Positions 43,440 through 53,273 of a stretch of DNA of 64,000 bases are shown here, in pieces. Under the pieces are notes generated by a model. The model was not told where the DNA came from and made no database searches. It saw nothing but the letters and a program-made list of their open reading frames with translations. Origin of the DNA: Micromonospora phaseoli (lineage in GTDB: Bacteria; Actinomycetota; Actinomycetes; Mycobacteriales; Micromonosporaceae); the NCBI RefSeq assembly GCF_900109115.1, contig NZ_FNYV01000003.1, forward strand, positions 26,718 through 90,717. Direction: 5' to 3'. Each line of letters starts with the position of its first letter. Position 1 is the first letter of the stretch. Made by a program: the position numbers and the translations under genes.

Positions 43440-44627
43440 TCAGCGCGCGCCGAGCACGTGCTCGACGGCGAGCTGGTTCAGCCGGACGAAGCCGAAGCCG
43501 CGGGCAGCGGTCGCCTCGACGTCGAACTCCTCGAAGGCGCTGGTGTCGGCGAGCAGCTCGGTGTAGCCCTCGCCGTCGCCCAGGGTCGGTACGGCCAACT
43601 CGCTGACCTTGCTCGCGGCGAGCGCCTCGGCCACCTCCGGGTCGGCCCGGAACGCCGCGGCCCGCTCCTTGAGCAGCAGGTAGGTGCTCATGTTCGCCGC
43701 CGCCGAGGCCCAGACCCCGTCGAGGTCCTCGGTGCGCGACGGCTTGTAGTCGAAGTGGCGCGGCCCGTCGTAGGCGGGGCCGCCACCTGGGCCGCCGTGC
43801 TCCAGCAGGTCGACCAGGGCGAACGCGTTGAGCAGGTCACCGTGGCCGAAGACCAGGTCCTGGTCGAACTTGATGCCACGCTGGCCGTTGAGGTCGATGT
43901 GGAAGAGCTTGCCCTGCCAGAGCGCCTGGGCGATGCCGTGGACGAAGTTCAGTCCGGCCATCTGCTCGTGGCCGACCTCCGGGTTGACTCCGACCCGGTC
44001 GGGGTGGGCCAGGGTGGAGATGAACGCGATGGCGTGCCCGACGGTGGGCAGCAGGATGTCGCCGCGCGGCTCGTTGGGCTTCGGCTCCAGGGCGAAGCGC
44101 AGGTCGTAGCCGCGGTCGATGACGTACTGGCAGAGCAGGTCGACCGCCTCGCGGTAGCGTTCGAGCGCGGCCTGGACGTCCTTGGCCACGTCGTACTCGC
44201 CACCCTCCCGGCCACCCCACATGACGAAGGTGCGGGCGCCCAGCTCGGCGGCCAGGTCGATGTTGCGCAGCACCTTGCGCAGCGCGTAACGGCGCACGTC
44301 ACGGTCGTTGCTGGTGAAGCCGCCGTCCTTGAAGACAGGCTGCTGGAAGAGGTCGGTGGTGACCATCGGCACCACGATGCCGGTCTCGTCGAGCGCCTTG
44401 CGGAACCGGGCGATCTGGGCGTCGCGGGTGGCGGCGTCCGCGCCGAACGGCACCAGGTCGTCGTCGTGGAAGGTGACGCCGTACGCCCCCAGCTCGGCGA
44501 GCCGGTGCACCGACTCCACCGGGTCGAGCGCTTCTCGGGTGGCGTGGCCGAACGGGTCTCGGCCCTGCCAGCCGACCGTCCAGAGCCCGAAGGAGAACTT
44601 GTCGGCAGGGGTGGGACGGGGTGCCAT
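43440..44627 (-). CDS. xylA: Xylose isomerase
   Basis: A 395-residue TIM-barrel isomerase converting D-xylose to D-xylulose (also glucose to fructose). Metal and substrate residues are in [11 protein letters not shown] (catalytic His), [42 protein letters not shown] and [20 protein letters not shown]. Length and sequence match the short class I actinobacterial enzymes of about 390 residues. RBS GGAGG before the ATG. Promoter and operator at 44660-44700. Confidence 0.96.
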   Translation of the reverse strand: MAPRPTPADKFSFGLWTVGWQGRDPFGHATREALDPVESVHRLAELGAYGVTFHDDDLVPFGADAATRDAQIARFRKALDETGIVVPMVTTDLFQQPVFKDGGFTSNDRDVRRYALRKVLRNIDLAAELGARTFVMWGGREGGEYDVAKDVQAALERYREAVDLLCQYVIDRGYDLRFALEPKPNEPRGDILLPTVGHAIAFISTLAHPDRVGVNPEVGHEQMAGLNFVHGIAQALWQGKLFHIDLNGQRGIKFDQDLVFGHGDLLNAFALVDLLEHGGPGGGPAYDGPRHFDYKPSRTEDLDGVWASAAANMSTYLLLKERAAAFRADPEVAEALAASKVSELAVPTLGDGEGYTELLADTSAFEEFDVEATAARGFGFVRLNQLAVEHVLGAR

Positions 44628-44659
44628 GGCAGACCTCCGGTGGTGTCGTCCGCTATTTG

Positions 44660-44700
44660 TTCAGTGGTTGAATTAAATGACCACGATGTGGCAGTGTCAA
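44660..44700 (-). promoter_or_regulatory. xylA promoter with overlapping operator
   Basis: Minus strand: -35 TTGACA (44695-44700), 17-base spacer, -10 TTTAAT (44672-44677), close to consensus. The inverted repeat TTCA-N5-TGAA (44660-44672) overlaps the downstream edge of the -10 and the start site. It is the likely operator of the divergently encoded ROK regulator; the arrangement predicts repression without xylose. The regulator's own start lies within the promoter. Confidence 0.75.
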
Positions 44701-45936
44701 GGGGTGAACTCACCCGCAGCGCCCGCCGGTGCGGTACGGCAGGGCAGCCTGCGCGAACTGAACCTCGCCCTCGTGCTCGGCCGGATCGCCGCCGCCGGCC
44801 GCCCGCCGTCCCGGGCCGCGCTGGCCGCCGAGACCGGGCTGACCCGGGCCACCGTCTCGGCCGTGGTGGAGGACCTGGTCGCCGGCCGACTGGTCACCGA
44901 GGCCGAACCGACCCCCCGTGCCGGCGCCGGCCGGCCGGCCCGCGGGCTGGTGCTCGCCGGCGACGGCCCGGCCGGGCTCGGACTGGAGATCAACGTCGAC
45001 TACCTGGCCGCGTGCGTCGTCGATCTCGCCGGCGAGGTCCGTCACCACACGGTACGGCGAGCCGACCTGCGCCCCGTCTCCCCGGCCGACGCGCTCGGCC
45101 GGCTGGCCGACCTCGCCGCCCGGGCCCGCGCCGACGCCGAGCGCCAGGGCCTCACGCTGGCCGGTGCCGCCCTCGGCGTACCCGGGCTGGTCGACGACGC
45201 GGGCCGGGTACGCCTCGCCCCGAACCTGGGCTGGCGCGACGTACCGGTGCCGGAGTTGCTGGCCCACCATGCACCGCTGACCGAGACCGTCGACGGCGTG
45301 CCGGCCCTGGTGGTGGACAACGAGGCCAACCTCGCCGCCCTCGGCGAACTGCATTCCGGGGCCGGGCCGGGTAGCTTCCTGCACATCTCCGGCGAGGTCG
45401 GCATCGGTGCCGGAATCGTCCTCGACGGTGCGCTGTTCCGGGGTGCGCGCGGCTGGAGCGGCGAGATCGGGCACATCCCGGTCCGTCCCGACGGGCCACC
45501 CTGCCGCTGCGGCGGCCGGGGCTGCCTGGAGCTCTACGCCGGGCAGGAGGCGATCCTGTCCGCCGCCGGCCTGATCGGGGCCGACCTTCCGGCCGACACG
45601 GCACCGGCCCGGCTGACCCAGCTCGCCGAGGTCGGACAGGCTGCCGTGCTGCACGCCCTCGCCGAGGCCGGGACCGCGATCGGCGTCACCGTGGCCAGCG
45701 TGATCAACCTGCTGGATCTCGACACCGTGGTGCTCGGCGGGGCCTACGCCCCGCTCACCCCCTGGCTCCGGCCGCCGGTGCTCGCCGAGATCGACCGGCG
45801 GGTACTCACCGCGGCCTGGTCGCCGGTCACCGTCCGGCCCGCCACCCTCGGCCCCAACGCCGCCGCGGTGGGCGCGGCCGGCTCGGTGGTACGCCGAATC
45901 ATCGCGCGCCCCGCCGGCTGGTTGGCCCGGGTCTAG
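44677..45936 (+). CDS. ROK family transcriptional regulator (XylR-type)
   Basis: A 419-residue ROK protein. An N-terminal winged HTH (about 35-80, ALAAETGLTRATVSAVVEDL) is followed by a ROK sugar-kinase fold with LALGVPGLVDDAG-like sequence, VVDNEANLAALGELHSG and the zinc signature CRCGGRGCLELYAGQ. Being divergent from xylA and sharing its operator region, it is the likely xylose repressor. The start is uncertain: ATG 44677, ATG 44686 and GTG 44704 are all in frame and none has a clear ribosome site. Confidence 0.88.
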   Translation: MTTMWQCQGVNSPAAPAGAVRQGSLRELNLALVLGRIAAAGRPPSRAALAAETGLTRATVSAVVEDLVAGRLVTEAEPTPRAGAGRPARGLVLAGDGPAGLGLEINVDYLAACVVDLAGEVRHHTVRRADLRPVSPADALGRLADLAARARADAERQGLTLAGAALGVPGLVDDAGRVRLAPNLGWRDVPVPELLAHHAPLTETVDGVPALVVDNEANLAALGELHSGAGPGSFLHISGEVGIGAGIVLDGALFRGARGWSGEIGHIPVRPDGPPCRCGGRGCLELYAGQEAILSAAGLIGADLPADTAPARLTQLAEVGQAAVLHALAEAGTAIGVTVASVINLLDLDTVVLGGAYAPLTPWLRPPVLAEIDRRVLTAAWSPVTVRPATLGPNAAAVGAAGSVVRRIIARPAGWLARV

Positions 45937-46118
45937 CGCGATCGGGTGATCCGCCGGGTCCGGGTGTGCTGGCACCTCGGGGCGATGGCGAGGACTCGCG
46001 ACCGGCGCGCCAAGCAGCGCCTCGGTATTCTTGTCGGGAGGCAACGATCCCTTGACCCCGAGGAGCGCACCGCCGGAATGCATACTGGTCGACAACGCTG
46101 GACGTACAGCGGGCGCCG

Positions 46119-47813
46119 GTGACCAGCACCCGACAGGACGCCTTCGCCAGCCCCGCCGACAGCAGCCCCGCCGACAGCAGCCCTGCGGGTGACCGGCCGG
46201 TGGGCCGTACCGGCCCCGGCGCGTCCCCACGCACGTCGCCCGTGGACGCCGAACTCGCCCGCGAAATCCTCGACGGGCTCACCGAGGCCGTGGTGACCAC
46301 CGACGAGGCCGAGCTGGTCGTGCTGGTCAACGCGATGGCCAGGGAGTTGCTACCCGAACTGGCGGCCGGCGCCGACCTGGCGGGGTGCCCGGTGCCGGCC
46401 CTGGCGACTGCGGTCACCGACGGGGCGAAGACCTTCCTCGCAGAGCACCACGGCCGACTGCTGCGTGGTCTCCGCCACCGGCTGGCCGGTGGCCGATCCG
46501 CCTGGTACGTGCGTGACGTCTCCGACGAGCACCGGTGTGCCGAGGCGCTGCTGGCCGAGCGTCGGCGTACCCGCTTCCTGGCCCGCTCCGGCCGCCGGCT
46601 CGGACTGGCACTGGATCGCGATCAGGCGGTGCGGGCCGCCGCCACCCTGCCCGTGCCGTACCTGGCCGACCTGGCCCTGGTCGTTCACCTGCCGCCGGTG
46701 CCGGCCGAGCACCGACCGCACTGGGTCCGGCACACCGACCGGGACGCCGCACCGGTCGGCGGCGGCGCGGACTGGACCCTCGTCTCCGCCGTGCCCGGGC
46801 TCGCCGAGGCGTTCGACGGCGAACCCACCGATCCCCGGTCCTGGCCCGCCGCGCAGCGGGACGGACTGGACCCGGTGATCCCGGCGGACTTCGCCCCGGA
46901 GGCGACGCTGCTGGTCAGCCCCATGCCCGGTGCCGGACGCACCGCCGGTGCCCTGGTGCTGCTGCGTCGAGTCGGGCGGGCCGGGTTCGACGCGCGTGAT
47001 CTCGAACTGACCCGGGAGTTCGCCGCCCGCGCCGGTGCCGCCCTGGCCACCGCACAGCTGTACGACGAGCAGACCCACCTGGCCCGGGTACTGCAGCACA
47101 GCCTGCTGCCGGCGGGCCTGCCCACCACCGCCGGGATGAGCCTCGCCGGCGGCTATCGCGCGGCCGGCGACAGCCTGCGCATCGGCGGCGACTTCTACGA
47201 CGTGCTGCCGACCGACGGCGGCGCGCTGTTCGCCGTCGGCGACGTCTGCGGCAAGGGGGTGGGCGCCGCCGTGCTCACCGGGCGGGTCCGCCAGTCGTTG
47301 CAGACCCTGCGGCTGGTCGAACAGCAACCAGGCGAGCTGCTGCGGCTGCTCGACCGGGCGCTGCTCGACATGCCGGACGCCGCCCGGCGCAGCCAGTTCA
47401 CCACCCTGCTGCTGGGCACCCTGCATCCGGAGCCCGGCGGGCTGCGGGTCCGGCTCGCCGCCGGCGGGCACCCGCCGCCGCTGGTGGTCCGCGGCGACAG
47501 CACGGTGACCCCGGTACGGGTGGGCGGGATGCCGGTCGGCGCGCTTGCCGGTGCCCGGTTCGCCGAGGTCGACCTGCACCTCGGCCCCGGCGACCTGCTC
47601 TTCGCGTACACCGACGGTGTCACCGAGGCCCGGGGCGGGACCCGTGGCACGGAGATGTTCGGTGAACAGCGGCTGCGCCGGGCGCTGGCCGCCGGTGCCG
47701 GACTGCCGCCGGAGAAGCTGGTCGACCGGGTACTCCGGTTGCTCGACCAGTGGTGTGCCGGCCATCGTCACGACGACATAGCGGTGCTGGCGGTAGCCGC
47801 CGACGGCGGCTGA
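46119..47813 (+). CDS. PAS/GAF-domain PP2C (SpoIIE/RsbU-type) phosphatase
   Basis: A 564-residue cytoplasmic serine phosphatase. An N-terminal Ser/Pro/Ala repeat (ASPADSSPADSSPAG) precedes a PAS-like domain (about 40-150), a GAF-like domain (about 150-310) and the SpoIIE catalytic domain (about 335-560). Metal-binding motifs are GGDFYDVLP, AVGDVCGKGVGAA, FAYTDGVTEARGG and HRHDDIAVLAV, all with the expected Asp residues, so it should be active. Such enzymes dephosphorylate anti-anti-sigma proteins, but none is encoded nearby. GTG start at 46119. Confidence 0.9.
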   Translation: MTSTRQDAFASPADSSPADSSPAGDRPVGRTGPGASPRTSPVDAELAREILDGLTEAVVTTDEAELVVLVNAMARELLPELAAGADLAGCPVPALATAVTDGAKTFLAEHHGRLLRGLRHRLAGGRSAWYVRDVSDEHRCAEALLAERRRTRFLARSGRRLGLALDRDQAVRAAATLPVPYLADLALVVHLPPVPAEHRPHWVRHTDRDAAPVGGGADWTLVSAVPGLAEAFDGEPTDPRSWPAAQRDGLDPVIPADFAPEATLLVSPMPGAGRTAGALVLLRRVGRAGFDARDLELTREFAARAGAALATAQLYDEQTHLARVLQHSLLPAGLPTTAGMSLAGGYRAAGDSLRIGGDFYDVLPTDGGALFAVGDVCGKGVGAAVLTGRVRQSLQTLRLVEQQPGELLRLLDRALLDMPDAARRSQFTTLLLGTLHPEPGGLRVRLAAGGHPPPLVVRGDSTVTPVRVGGMPVGALAGARFAEVDLHLGPGDLLFAYTDGVTEARGGTRGTEMFGEQRLRRALAAGAGLPPEKLVDRVLRLLDQWCAGHRHDDIAVLAVAADGG

Positions 47814-47877
47814 CCGAACCGCGGCACCGGGTCGGAGGACGGGCGGACCCTGCTGGCCCTGGTGGGAACGCGGCGGC

Positions 47878-48477
47878 TCAGGCCGTCCGGACGACGGACG
47901 CCTCGCCGGCCGGCCAGCCACGCGACGGCTGGTCCGCACCAAGGTCGATGCCGCCGCGGGTCTCCGGCAGCTTCTCCGCGTGCGGTTGCTCGGGCTGCGG
48001 CACCAGCGACGAGACCGACCGGACGACCCGAGCCCTGGCCGCCTCGTCGAACTCCCGCAACCCGCGCAGCAACGCCTGCCGCGCTTCGGGGGCCATGTCG
48101 CCGAGGATGGCGGCCAGGTGCTGACGGCGGTCTTCGCGCAGCTCGGCCAGCAGTCGGCGGGCCTCCGCGGTCAGGTGCAGGGAGATCTCCCGCCGGTCGG
48201 CACGGCCCGGCTCCCGTTCCAGCATCCCCGCGGCGACCAGCCGGTCGCAGAGCCGGCTCGCGGAGGAGAGCAGCATGTCCAGTCCCGTGGCGAGTCGGCG
48301 CAGGTTGATCCCGTCCTGCCGTTCGACGAGCATGACGGCGCGAAGCTGGGCGGTGGAGATACGGTTGGCCGTCCGCTCGCGCGCACCGTCCCAGACGGTC
48401 AGCAGGGCACCTGCCGCACTATCCAGCTCGGCAGCCATACTCATCTCGGGTCCGGGTGGACCGTGCAGTTCCGCCAT
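47878..48477 (-). CDS. MarR family transcriptional regulator
   Basis: A 199-residue winged-helix regulator. The core (about residues 35-140) contains TAQLRAVMLVERQDGINLRR, LATGLDMLLSSASRLCDRLV and AAGMLEREPGRADRREISLH, the standard HTH and wing. A 50-residue C-terminal tail is unusual for MarR. It is flanked by two PP2C-type phosphatase genes, convergent with one and divergent from the other, so it may control the second. ATG 48444 is an alternative start. Confidence 0.85.
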   Translation of the reverse strand: MAELHGPPGPEMSMAAELDSAAGALLTVWDGARERTANRISTAQLRAVMLVERQDGINLRRLATGLDMLLSSASRLCDRLVAAGMLEREPGRADRREISLHLTAEARRLLAELREDRRQHLAAILGDMAPEARQALLRGLREFDEAARARVVRSVSSLVPQPEQPHAEKLPETRGGIDLGADQPSRGWPAGEASVVRTA

Positions 48478-48536
48478 GGTGCGCCTGAGCGTACCCCGAT
48501 TCTGTCGGTGAATGGGCTTGTGATCAAGGAGACACC

Positions 48537-49697
48537 ATGAAGGAGCCGGTCAACCGGGCCCGCGCCATCGTCACCACGGCCCCCGGGAATCTCCTCGTCC
48601 CGTCTCTCGCGGCGCTGCTCGAACAGGAGTACGGCATCACCGACACCGAGCTGCTCCAGGTCGACTACCGGCTGTCGGCGCTGATCCCGCTCACCGACGG
48701 CGAAGAGGTGACCACGCCGGGCCACCCCGCCTGGCGCTGCTTCGACCACCAGAGCCCGGTGTACGCCGAGGGCACCGGCTACCTGCCGGTGAGCATGCGC
48801 GGGGAGCAGCGCGGCGTGCTCCGGGTGGCACCGGTCAGCGACGAGCGGCAGCTTGCCGGGCTGGCCGAGATCGCCACCGCCCTGGCCCACGAGCTGGCCA
48901 CCATCGATGCCAGTACCGATGTCTACCGCACGGCCCGGCGCAGCCGGCGGCTCACCCTCGCGGCCGAGATCCAGTGGGAGCTACTGCCGGGGCGCAGCCG
49001 TCTGCGGCCCTCCTTCAGCCTCGCCGGCCAACTCGAACCGGCGTACGCGGTGCGTGGCGACAGCTTCGACTGGTCCGACGACGGTGAGCGGGTCTGGCTC
49101 GCGACGATCAACGGGATGGGCGAGGGGGTCGTCGCGTCGATGCTCACCACCCTCGCCACCGGCGCGCTACGCAACGCCCGCCGGGCCGGCATCCCACTGG
49201 CCGACCAGGCGGCGCTCACCGATCAGGCGATCTACGACCTGCATCGGGGCGAGCAGTACCTCTCCACCCTGCTGCTCGAACTCAACCTGCGTACCGGGCT
49301 GCTCAGCGCCGTCGACGCCGGCTCGCCCCGGCTCGTACTGCTGCGCGACGGTGAGGTCAGCGTGCAGCCGCTGGAGGAGCAGTTCCCACTCGGCATGTTC
49401 GAGGGGACGAACTACCGCGAGCAGTACGTTCAGCTCCAGCGCGGAGACCGACTCTTCATGATCAGCGACGGGGTGCTCGACGCCACCGGCGGCAACGTGC
49501 GGTACGGCGAGACGGCACTGGACCGGATGCTGCGCCGGACGACGCCGATGACGCCGTTGGGCGCGGTCCGCTCCCTCCTCGGCGACCTGCGGGCCTTCGT
49601 CGCGAGCGACCTCACCGACGATGCCGTGGTGGTCTGCCTGGACTGGCTCGGTCCGCAGACAGGAGGCGACGGGGTCAGTACGCGCCCCGACTGTTGA
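48537..49697 (+). CDS. PP2C (SpoIIE-type) phosphatase with an altered metal motif
   Basis: A 386-residue protein with an N-terminal GAF-like region (residues 1-125) and a SpoIIE-type phosphatase domain (about 140-380). The metal motifs are RGDSFDWSDD, LATINGMGEG, MISDGVLDATGG and DLTDDAVVV. In typical members the second motif is (V)DxxGHG; here Asp is replaced by Asn (NGMGEG) and His by Glu. Activity may therefore be lowered or metal use altered. AAGGAGA is the RBS. It starts 59 bases from the divergent MarR gene. Confidence 0.83.
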   Translation: MKEPVNRARAIVTTAPGNLLVPSLAALLEQEYGITDTELLQVDYRLSALIPLTDGEEVTTPGHPAWRCFDHQSPVYAEGTGYLPVSMRGEQRGVLRVAPVSDERQLAGLAEIATALAHELATIDASTDVYRTARRSRRLTLAAEIQWELLPGRSRLRPSFSLAGQLEPAYAVRGDSFDWSDDGERVWLATINGMGEGVVASMLTTLATGALRNARRAGIPLADQAALTDQAIYDLHRGEQYLSTLLLELNLRTGLLSAVDAGSPRLVLLRDGEVSVQPLEEQFPLGMFEGTNYREQYVQLQRGDRLFMISDGVLDATGGNVRYGETALDRMLRRTTPMTPLGAVRSLLGDLRAFVASDLTDDAVVVCLDWLGPQTGGDGVSTRPDC

Positions 49698-51159
49698 GCA
49701 CCGCGCCGAAGGTCTTCCAGAGGATCGTCAGGTCGGCCGCCAGCGACCAGTTCTCCACGTAGTAGAGATCGAGCCGGATGCCGTCCTCCCAGCTCAGGTC
49801 CGACCGCCCACTGACCTGCCAGAGCCCGGTCATCCCGGGCTTGACCAGCAGTCGGCGGGCGACGTCGCCGTCGTAACGGGCGACCTCGGAGGGCAGCGGC
49901 GGCCGGGGACCGACCAGGCTCATCTGCCCCAGCAGGACGTTGACCAGCTGGGGCAGTTCGTCCAGGGACCACTTGCGCAGCAGCCGGCCAACGCGGGTGA
50001 TTCGCGGGTCGTCGCGCATCTTGAACATCAGGCCGTCGGTCTCGTTGGCGGTCGCCAACTCGGCCAGCAGTCGGTCCGCGTTGACCACCATGGTGCGGAA
50101 CTTGTAGACCCCGAACTCCTGGCCGCCCTGCCCGACCCGGATCTGCCGGAACAGCACGGGACCGCGGCTGTCCAGCTTGACGGCGAGCGCGATGAACGCC
50201 AGCAGCGGCAGCAGCAGGGCCAGCGCCATCAGCGACACCGACCGGTCGACGAGCCCCTTGACGAGTTTGCGCGCGCCGCGGAACTCGGGCGCCTCCACGT
50301 GGATCAGCGGCAGGCCGGCGACCGGGCGGGTGTGGATGCGAGGGCCCGCGACGTCGGTCAGCGCCGGGGCCAGCACCAGGTCGATGCCGGTGCCCTCCAG
50401 CTGCCAACCGAGCCGGCGCAGCCGGGTGGCGGTGAGTTCGCCGGAGGCGGTGACGGCGACCGTGTCCGCGCCGATCGAGGCGGCGGCTTCCGGGATGCCC
50501 CGGAAGGAGCCGACCACCGGCACGTCGCCGAGCCGCTGAGCGACCGGGGCCAGCAGGGCGTCCGGGATGCAGGCGCCCACCACCTGGTAGCCGGCGTACG
50601 GCTCGCGGCGCAGGGTGTGCACCAGCTCCAGCACGTGGGCGGTGTCGCCGACGACCAGGACCCGCCGCGACCACCCCGCCCCCCGCGACCGGGCCCGGTG
50701 CAGGCGCTTGCGGGCGGCGAACCGGGCCGCCTCGAGCCCTATCGTGCCGACCGCGAAGGAGATCGCCAGGAAGCCCCGGGAGACACCGACGTCGGCCACA
50801 TAGCCGGCGATGGCGGTGGCGCCGGCCAGCCGCAGGCTGGCCATGCTCACCCGCCGGTACTCGTCGGCGCCGTAGCCGATCACCCGGTCGTCGTAGCAGC
50901 GCAGGACCTTCAGCGAGACCAGCCAGGCCAGGACGAGCCCGGGGGCGACCAGGACGTACGGCACCGTCTCGCGGGGCGCCGACTCACCGAACCGGGCGGC
51001 GTACCCGACCAGCACCGCGACGGCCAGCACGGCGGTGTCCAGCACGATCAGGGCCCGGACGTAGGCCCGCTGGTCGGTACGCATCGACTGCCTCGACGAG
51101 GCGAGGCCGTCCGGTCGCGATGACGTTCTGGCTGGGGTCAACAGCGTCGCCGAGGTCAC
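49675..51159 (-). CDS. Polyprenyl-phosphate glycosylphosphotransferase (exopolysaccharide)
   Basis: A 494-residue WbaP/CpsE-type initiating transferase. Four or five membrane helices occupy residues 25-150, a CoA-binding-like middle ([20 protein letters not shown]) follows, and after another helix comes the bacterial sugar transferase domain (about 295-494): KFRTM with [35 protein letters not shown] and [20 protein letters not shown]. It should attach a sugar phosphate to undecaprenyl phosphate to start an exopolysaccharide. The GTG at 51159 is chosen for its GGGAGGG RBS. No further polysaccharide genes are nearby. Confidence 0.9.
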   Translation of the reverse strand: MTSATLLTPARTSSRPDGLASSRQSMRTDQRAYVRALIVLDTAVLAVAVLVGYAARFGESAPRETVPYVLVAPGLVLAWLVSLKVLRCYDDRVIGYGADEYRRVSMASLRLAGATAIAGYVADVGVSRGFLAISFAVGTIGLEAARFAARKRLHRARSRGAGWSRRVLVVGDTAHVLELVHTLRREPYAGYQVVGACIPDALLAPVAQRLGDVPVVGSFRGIPEAAASIGADTVAVTASGELTATRLRRLGWQLEGTGIDLVLAPALTDVAGPRIHTRPVAGLPLIHVEAPEFRGARKLVKGLVDRSVSLMALALLLPLLAFIALAVKLDSRGPVLFRQIRVGQGGQEFGVYKFRTMVVNADRLLAELATANETDGLMFKMRDDPRITRVGRLLRKWSLDELPQLVNVLLGQMSLVGPRPPLPSEVARYDGDVARRLLVKPGMTGLWQVSGRSDLSWEDGIRLDLYYVENWSLAADLTILWKTFGAVLNSRGAY

Positions 51160-51304
51160 CAGCCCTCCCACTTCGCTAGCCGACGGCACAGATTCGGCCC
51201 GGACTGAGGCCGGCGCTGCCGGTGCACGACGACATCCTGCCCTGATAACCACAGCGGCCGATCGCTTGGGACGTATTGCCGTCAGTTTCCGGGACACCGC
51301 GACC

Positions 51305-51353
51305 GGAAAGGGGCCTGTGGTACCGGTTTCTCCGGTGACACAGACCCCTTTCC
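51305..51353 (-). terminator. Terminator after the VWA gene
   Basis: GGAAAGGGGCCTGTG (51305-51319) pairs with CACAGACCCCTTTCC (51339-51353), 15 bases with one mismatch, and a second small stem ACCGG/CCGGT sits in the loop. It begins 12 bases past the stop of the minus-strand VWA gene and ends before the transferase start. Confidence 0.82.
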
Positions 51354-51364
51354 TGAGTCTCCGG

Positions 51365-53137
51365 TCAGGCAGGCGCCTTGCGCAGCGCGATCGCCCGGAG
51401 GAAAATGTCGCCAATCTTCGTCGGGTCGGCGGCGATGAAGGCGCCACCACCGGCGCTCTCCGCGATGGTGTCCAGCTCCGACTTGCTGACCTCCGTACCG
51501 ATACCGATGATGATCACCTGGACCGGCTGATCCGGGTCCTTGATCCGGTCCAGCTCGGCGATCAACTGCCGCTGCGAGATGCCGTCGTCGTCCTCGTTCT
51601 TACCGTCGGTGAAGAGCACGATCGAGTTGACCTTGCCCGGCTCCCAGTTGCGCTGGACGTCCTGGTACGCCGCCAGCAGCGTGTCGTACAGGCCGGTGTC
51701 ACCGCTCGACGAGACGACCGTGTCCAGGCCCCGCTCCAGCTCACTGCGCTGGCGGGAGAGCGGCGCGACGGGAACCACCTCGCGGTAGTCCCGCGAGCCA
51801 ACCAGCTTGGTCGAGAAGACCCACAGGCCGATCGACCAGGAGTCGTCGAAGAGGTTCAGACCGCGCCGGGCCGCCTCCGTGGTGACCTGCTGACGGGTAG
51901 CCCCGTTGGCGGTCGGCACGGCGTTCTTCATCGAGCCGGAGACGTCGATGATGCAGAGCATCCGGCCGGAGAGGGTGGCGATGGACCAACTGGAGACGGC
52001 CCGCTCCACCGCGTCCGGCGCCAGTCCGCCCGCGGCGACGCCGCCCTGCGGCGGTGGCGCGGCGGAGGCGTCGCCGCCGGCCGGGCTCGGCGCGCCCTGC
52101 GGCGCGTTGAACCCGGCGCCCCAGTTGCCGTCCGGCCCGCGCAGCGACTGCGCGGCCAGCTTGTCCTTGAACGACGCGGTGGTGAGCACCTCGAACAGCA
52201 CCCGCGCGGCCGATGCCTTGGCCGGCTCGACCCCGGGCAGCACCGCGTACGGATAGTCCAGCGGCAACGGCGCCGGCTTCAGGTAGAGCGCGGCCAGCGG
52301 CACCGGCGGCTTCTTGGCGTTGTACTGGATGACGTCTTCTTCGGAGAGCGCCGCCGCGTTGAGCGCGCTGGCCAGGGTGGTGGCGTCCGCAGCGGTCGGG
52401 AACTTGGCGAGCAGATCCTGACGCAGCGCCGAGGCTCCTGAGGCCAGCGCCCGCAGCGCACCGATCCGGTCCTGCTCGGCGGTCTCGCCGCCGGAAGACG
52501 ACGCGGCGGTCATCAGCGACAACAGGCCGGACAGGCCGGCGGCGTCACGGGTCGGCTCGACGATGCCCGTCTTCAGCGGCCGGTCGCTGTTGACCCTGGC
52601 CAGCAGCTGGGTCCAGCCGAGCTCCTCGTCCGGCCAACCCAACCGCGTGGCGACCGGCTCGGGCATGGCGACCACCACCGGGCTGCTCGCGATGGATGCG
52701 CCGTTACCGGGCTCGAAGGCTGCCGCGCCACCGGTCTTGAGCCGCAGCAACCACATCGAGGAGTCCGGGATCCAGACGTCCGGACTCACCGCGGTGCCGC
52801 TGGCCTGCCCCACCCCGGCCAGCGTGGCGCCGTGCTTGGCGGCCACCACCGCAGCCACCTCGACCGGGTCGGTGGCAGCGACGGTCACGTCGATGCAGGT
52901 CCCGTCGACCGCGGCACCATTGGCCTCCCATTCGGAGGCAGCCGCGTCGACCGCCGGGGCGAGCTCGTTCGCCACCGCGACAGACAGCTCGATCTTGCCG
53001 GAGCAGTCCTGCCCGGCGAGTTGGCGGTAACCCACCCACCCACCGGCGGTGACGACGAGCACGCCGACCGCAGCTGCGGCGGCGGCACCGTGGAAACTTG
53101 AACGCATGCGATGGCGGCCTGATGACACGCAGACCAT
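51365..53137 (-). CDS. Membrane-anchored VWA protein with substrate-binding domain
   Basis: A 590-residue protein with an N-terminal signal-anchor helix (AAAAAAVGVLVVTAGGWVGY), a solute-binding-protein-like domain (about 45-340, with ELSVAVANELAPAVDAAASE and SPDVWIPDSSMWLL) and a C-terminal von Willebrand A domain (about 380-590). The MIDAS motif DVSGSMKN is intact, with SSGDTGLYDTLL and VLFTDGKNEDDD as the other metal loops. The combination is found in other actinomycetes, outside the cell. Ligand unknown; it may bind a protein or substrate on the cell surface. The start is uncertain (53137, 53128 or 53107). Confidence 0.85.
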   Translation of the reverse strand: MVCVSSGRHRMRSSFHGAAAAAAVGVLVVTAGGWVGYRQLAGQDCSGKIELSVAVANELAPAVDAAASEWEANGAAVDGTCIDVTVAATDPVEVAAVVAAKHGATLAGVGQASGTAVSPDVWIPDSSMWLLRLKTGGAAAFEPGNGASIASSPVVVAMPEPVATRLGWPDEELGWTQLLARVNSDRPLKTGIVEPTRDAAGLSGLLSLMTAASSSGGETAEQDRIGALRALASGASALRQDLLAKFPTAADATTLASALNAAALSEEDVIQYNAKKPPVPLAALYLKPAPLPLDYPYAVLPGVEPAKASAARVLFEVLTTASFKDKLAAQSLRGPDGNWGAGFNAPQGAPSPAGGDASAAPPPQGGVAAGGLAPDAVERAVSSWSIATLSGRMLCIIDVSGSMKNAVPTANGATRQQVTTEAARRGLNLFDDSWSIGLWVFSTKLVGSRDYREVVPVAPLSRQRSELERGLDTVVSSSGDTGLYDTLLAAYQDVQRNWEPGKVNSIVLFTDGKNEDDDGISQRQLIAELDRIKDPDQPVQVIIIGIGTEVSKSELDTIAESAGGGAFIAADPTKIGDIFLRAIALRKAPA

Positions 53138-53178
53138 CTTGCGTACCCGCCCGGCCTACTGCCATGGCCGTTCGGACG

Positions 53179-53221
53179 AAAGTTACAGAGGAGAAACAGT
53201 TCACCCGGATTTAGTAACTTT
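53179..53221. promoter_or_regulatory. Inverted repeat in the VWA promoter region
   Basis: AAAGTTAC (53179-53186) and GTAACTTT (53214-53221) form a perfect 8-bp inverted repeat with 27 bases between, about 40-85 bases upstream of the VWA gene start. It is AT-rich against the local background. It may be two halves of an operator or a promoter element; no regulator is known. Confidence 0.4.
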
Positions 53222-53273
53222 GAGTGATGAGTCAGCGTCACAATGTGGATGCATCTATGTCCCAGGCCCACGA

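Noticed and set aside
53199..53208. Single GTTCACC PHO-box-like motif near the VWA promoter
   Set aside because: PhoP sites need two direct repeat units at 11-base spacing; a second unit is not present.
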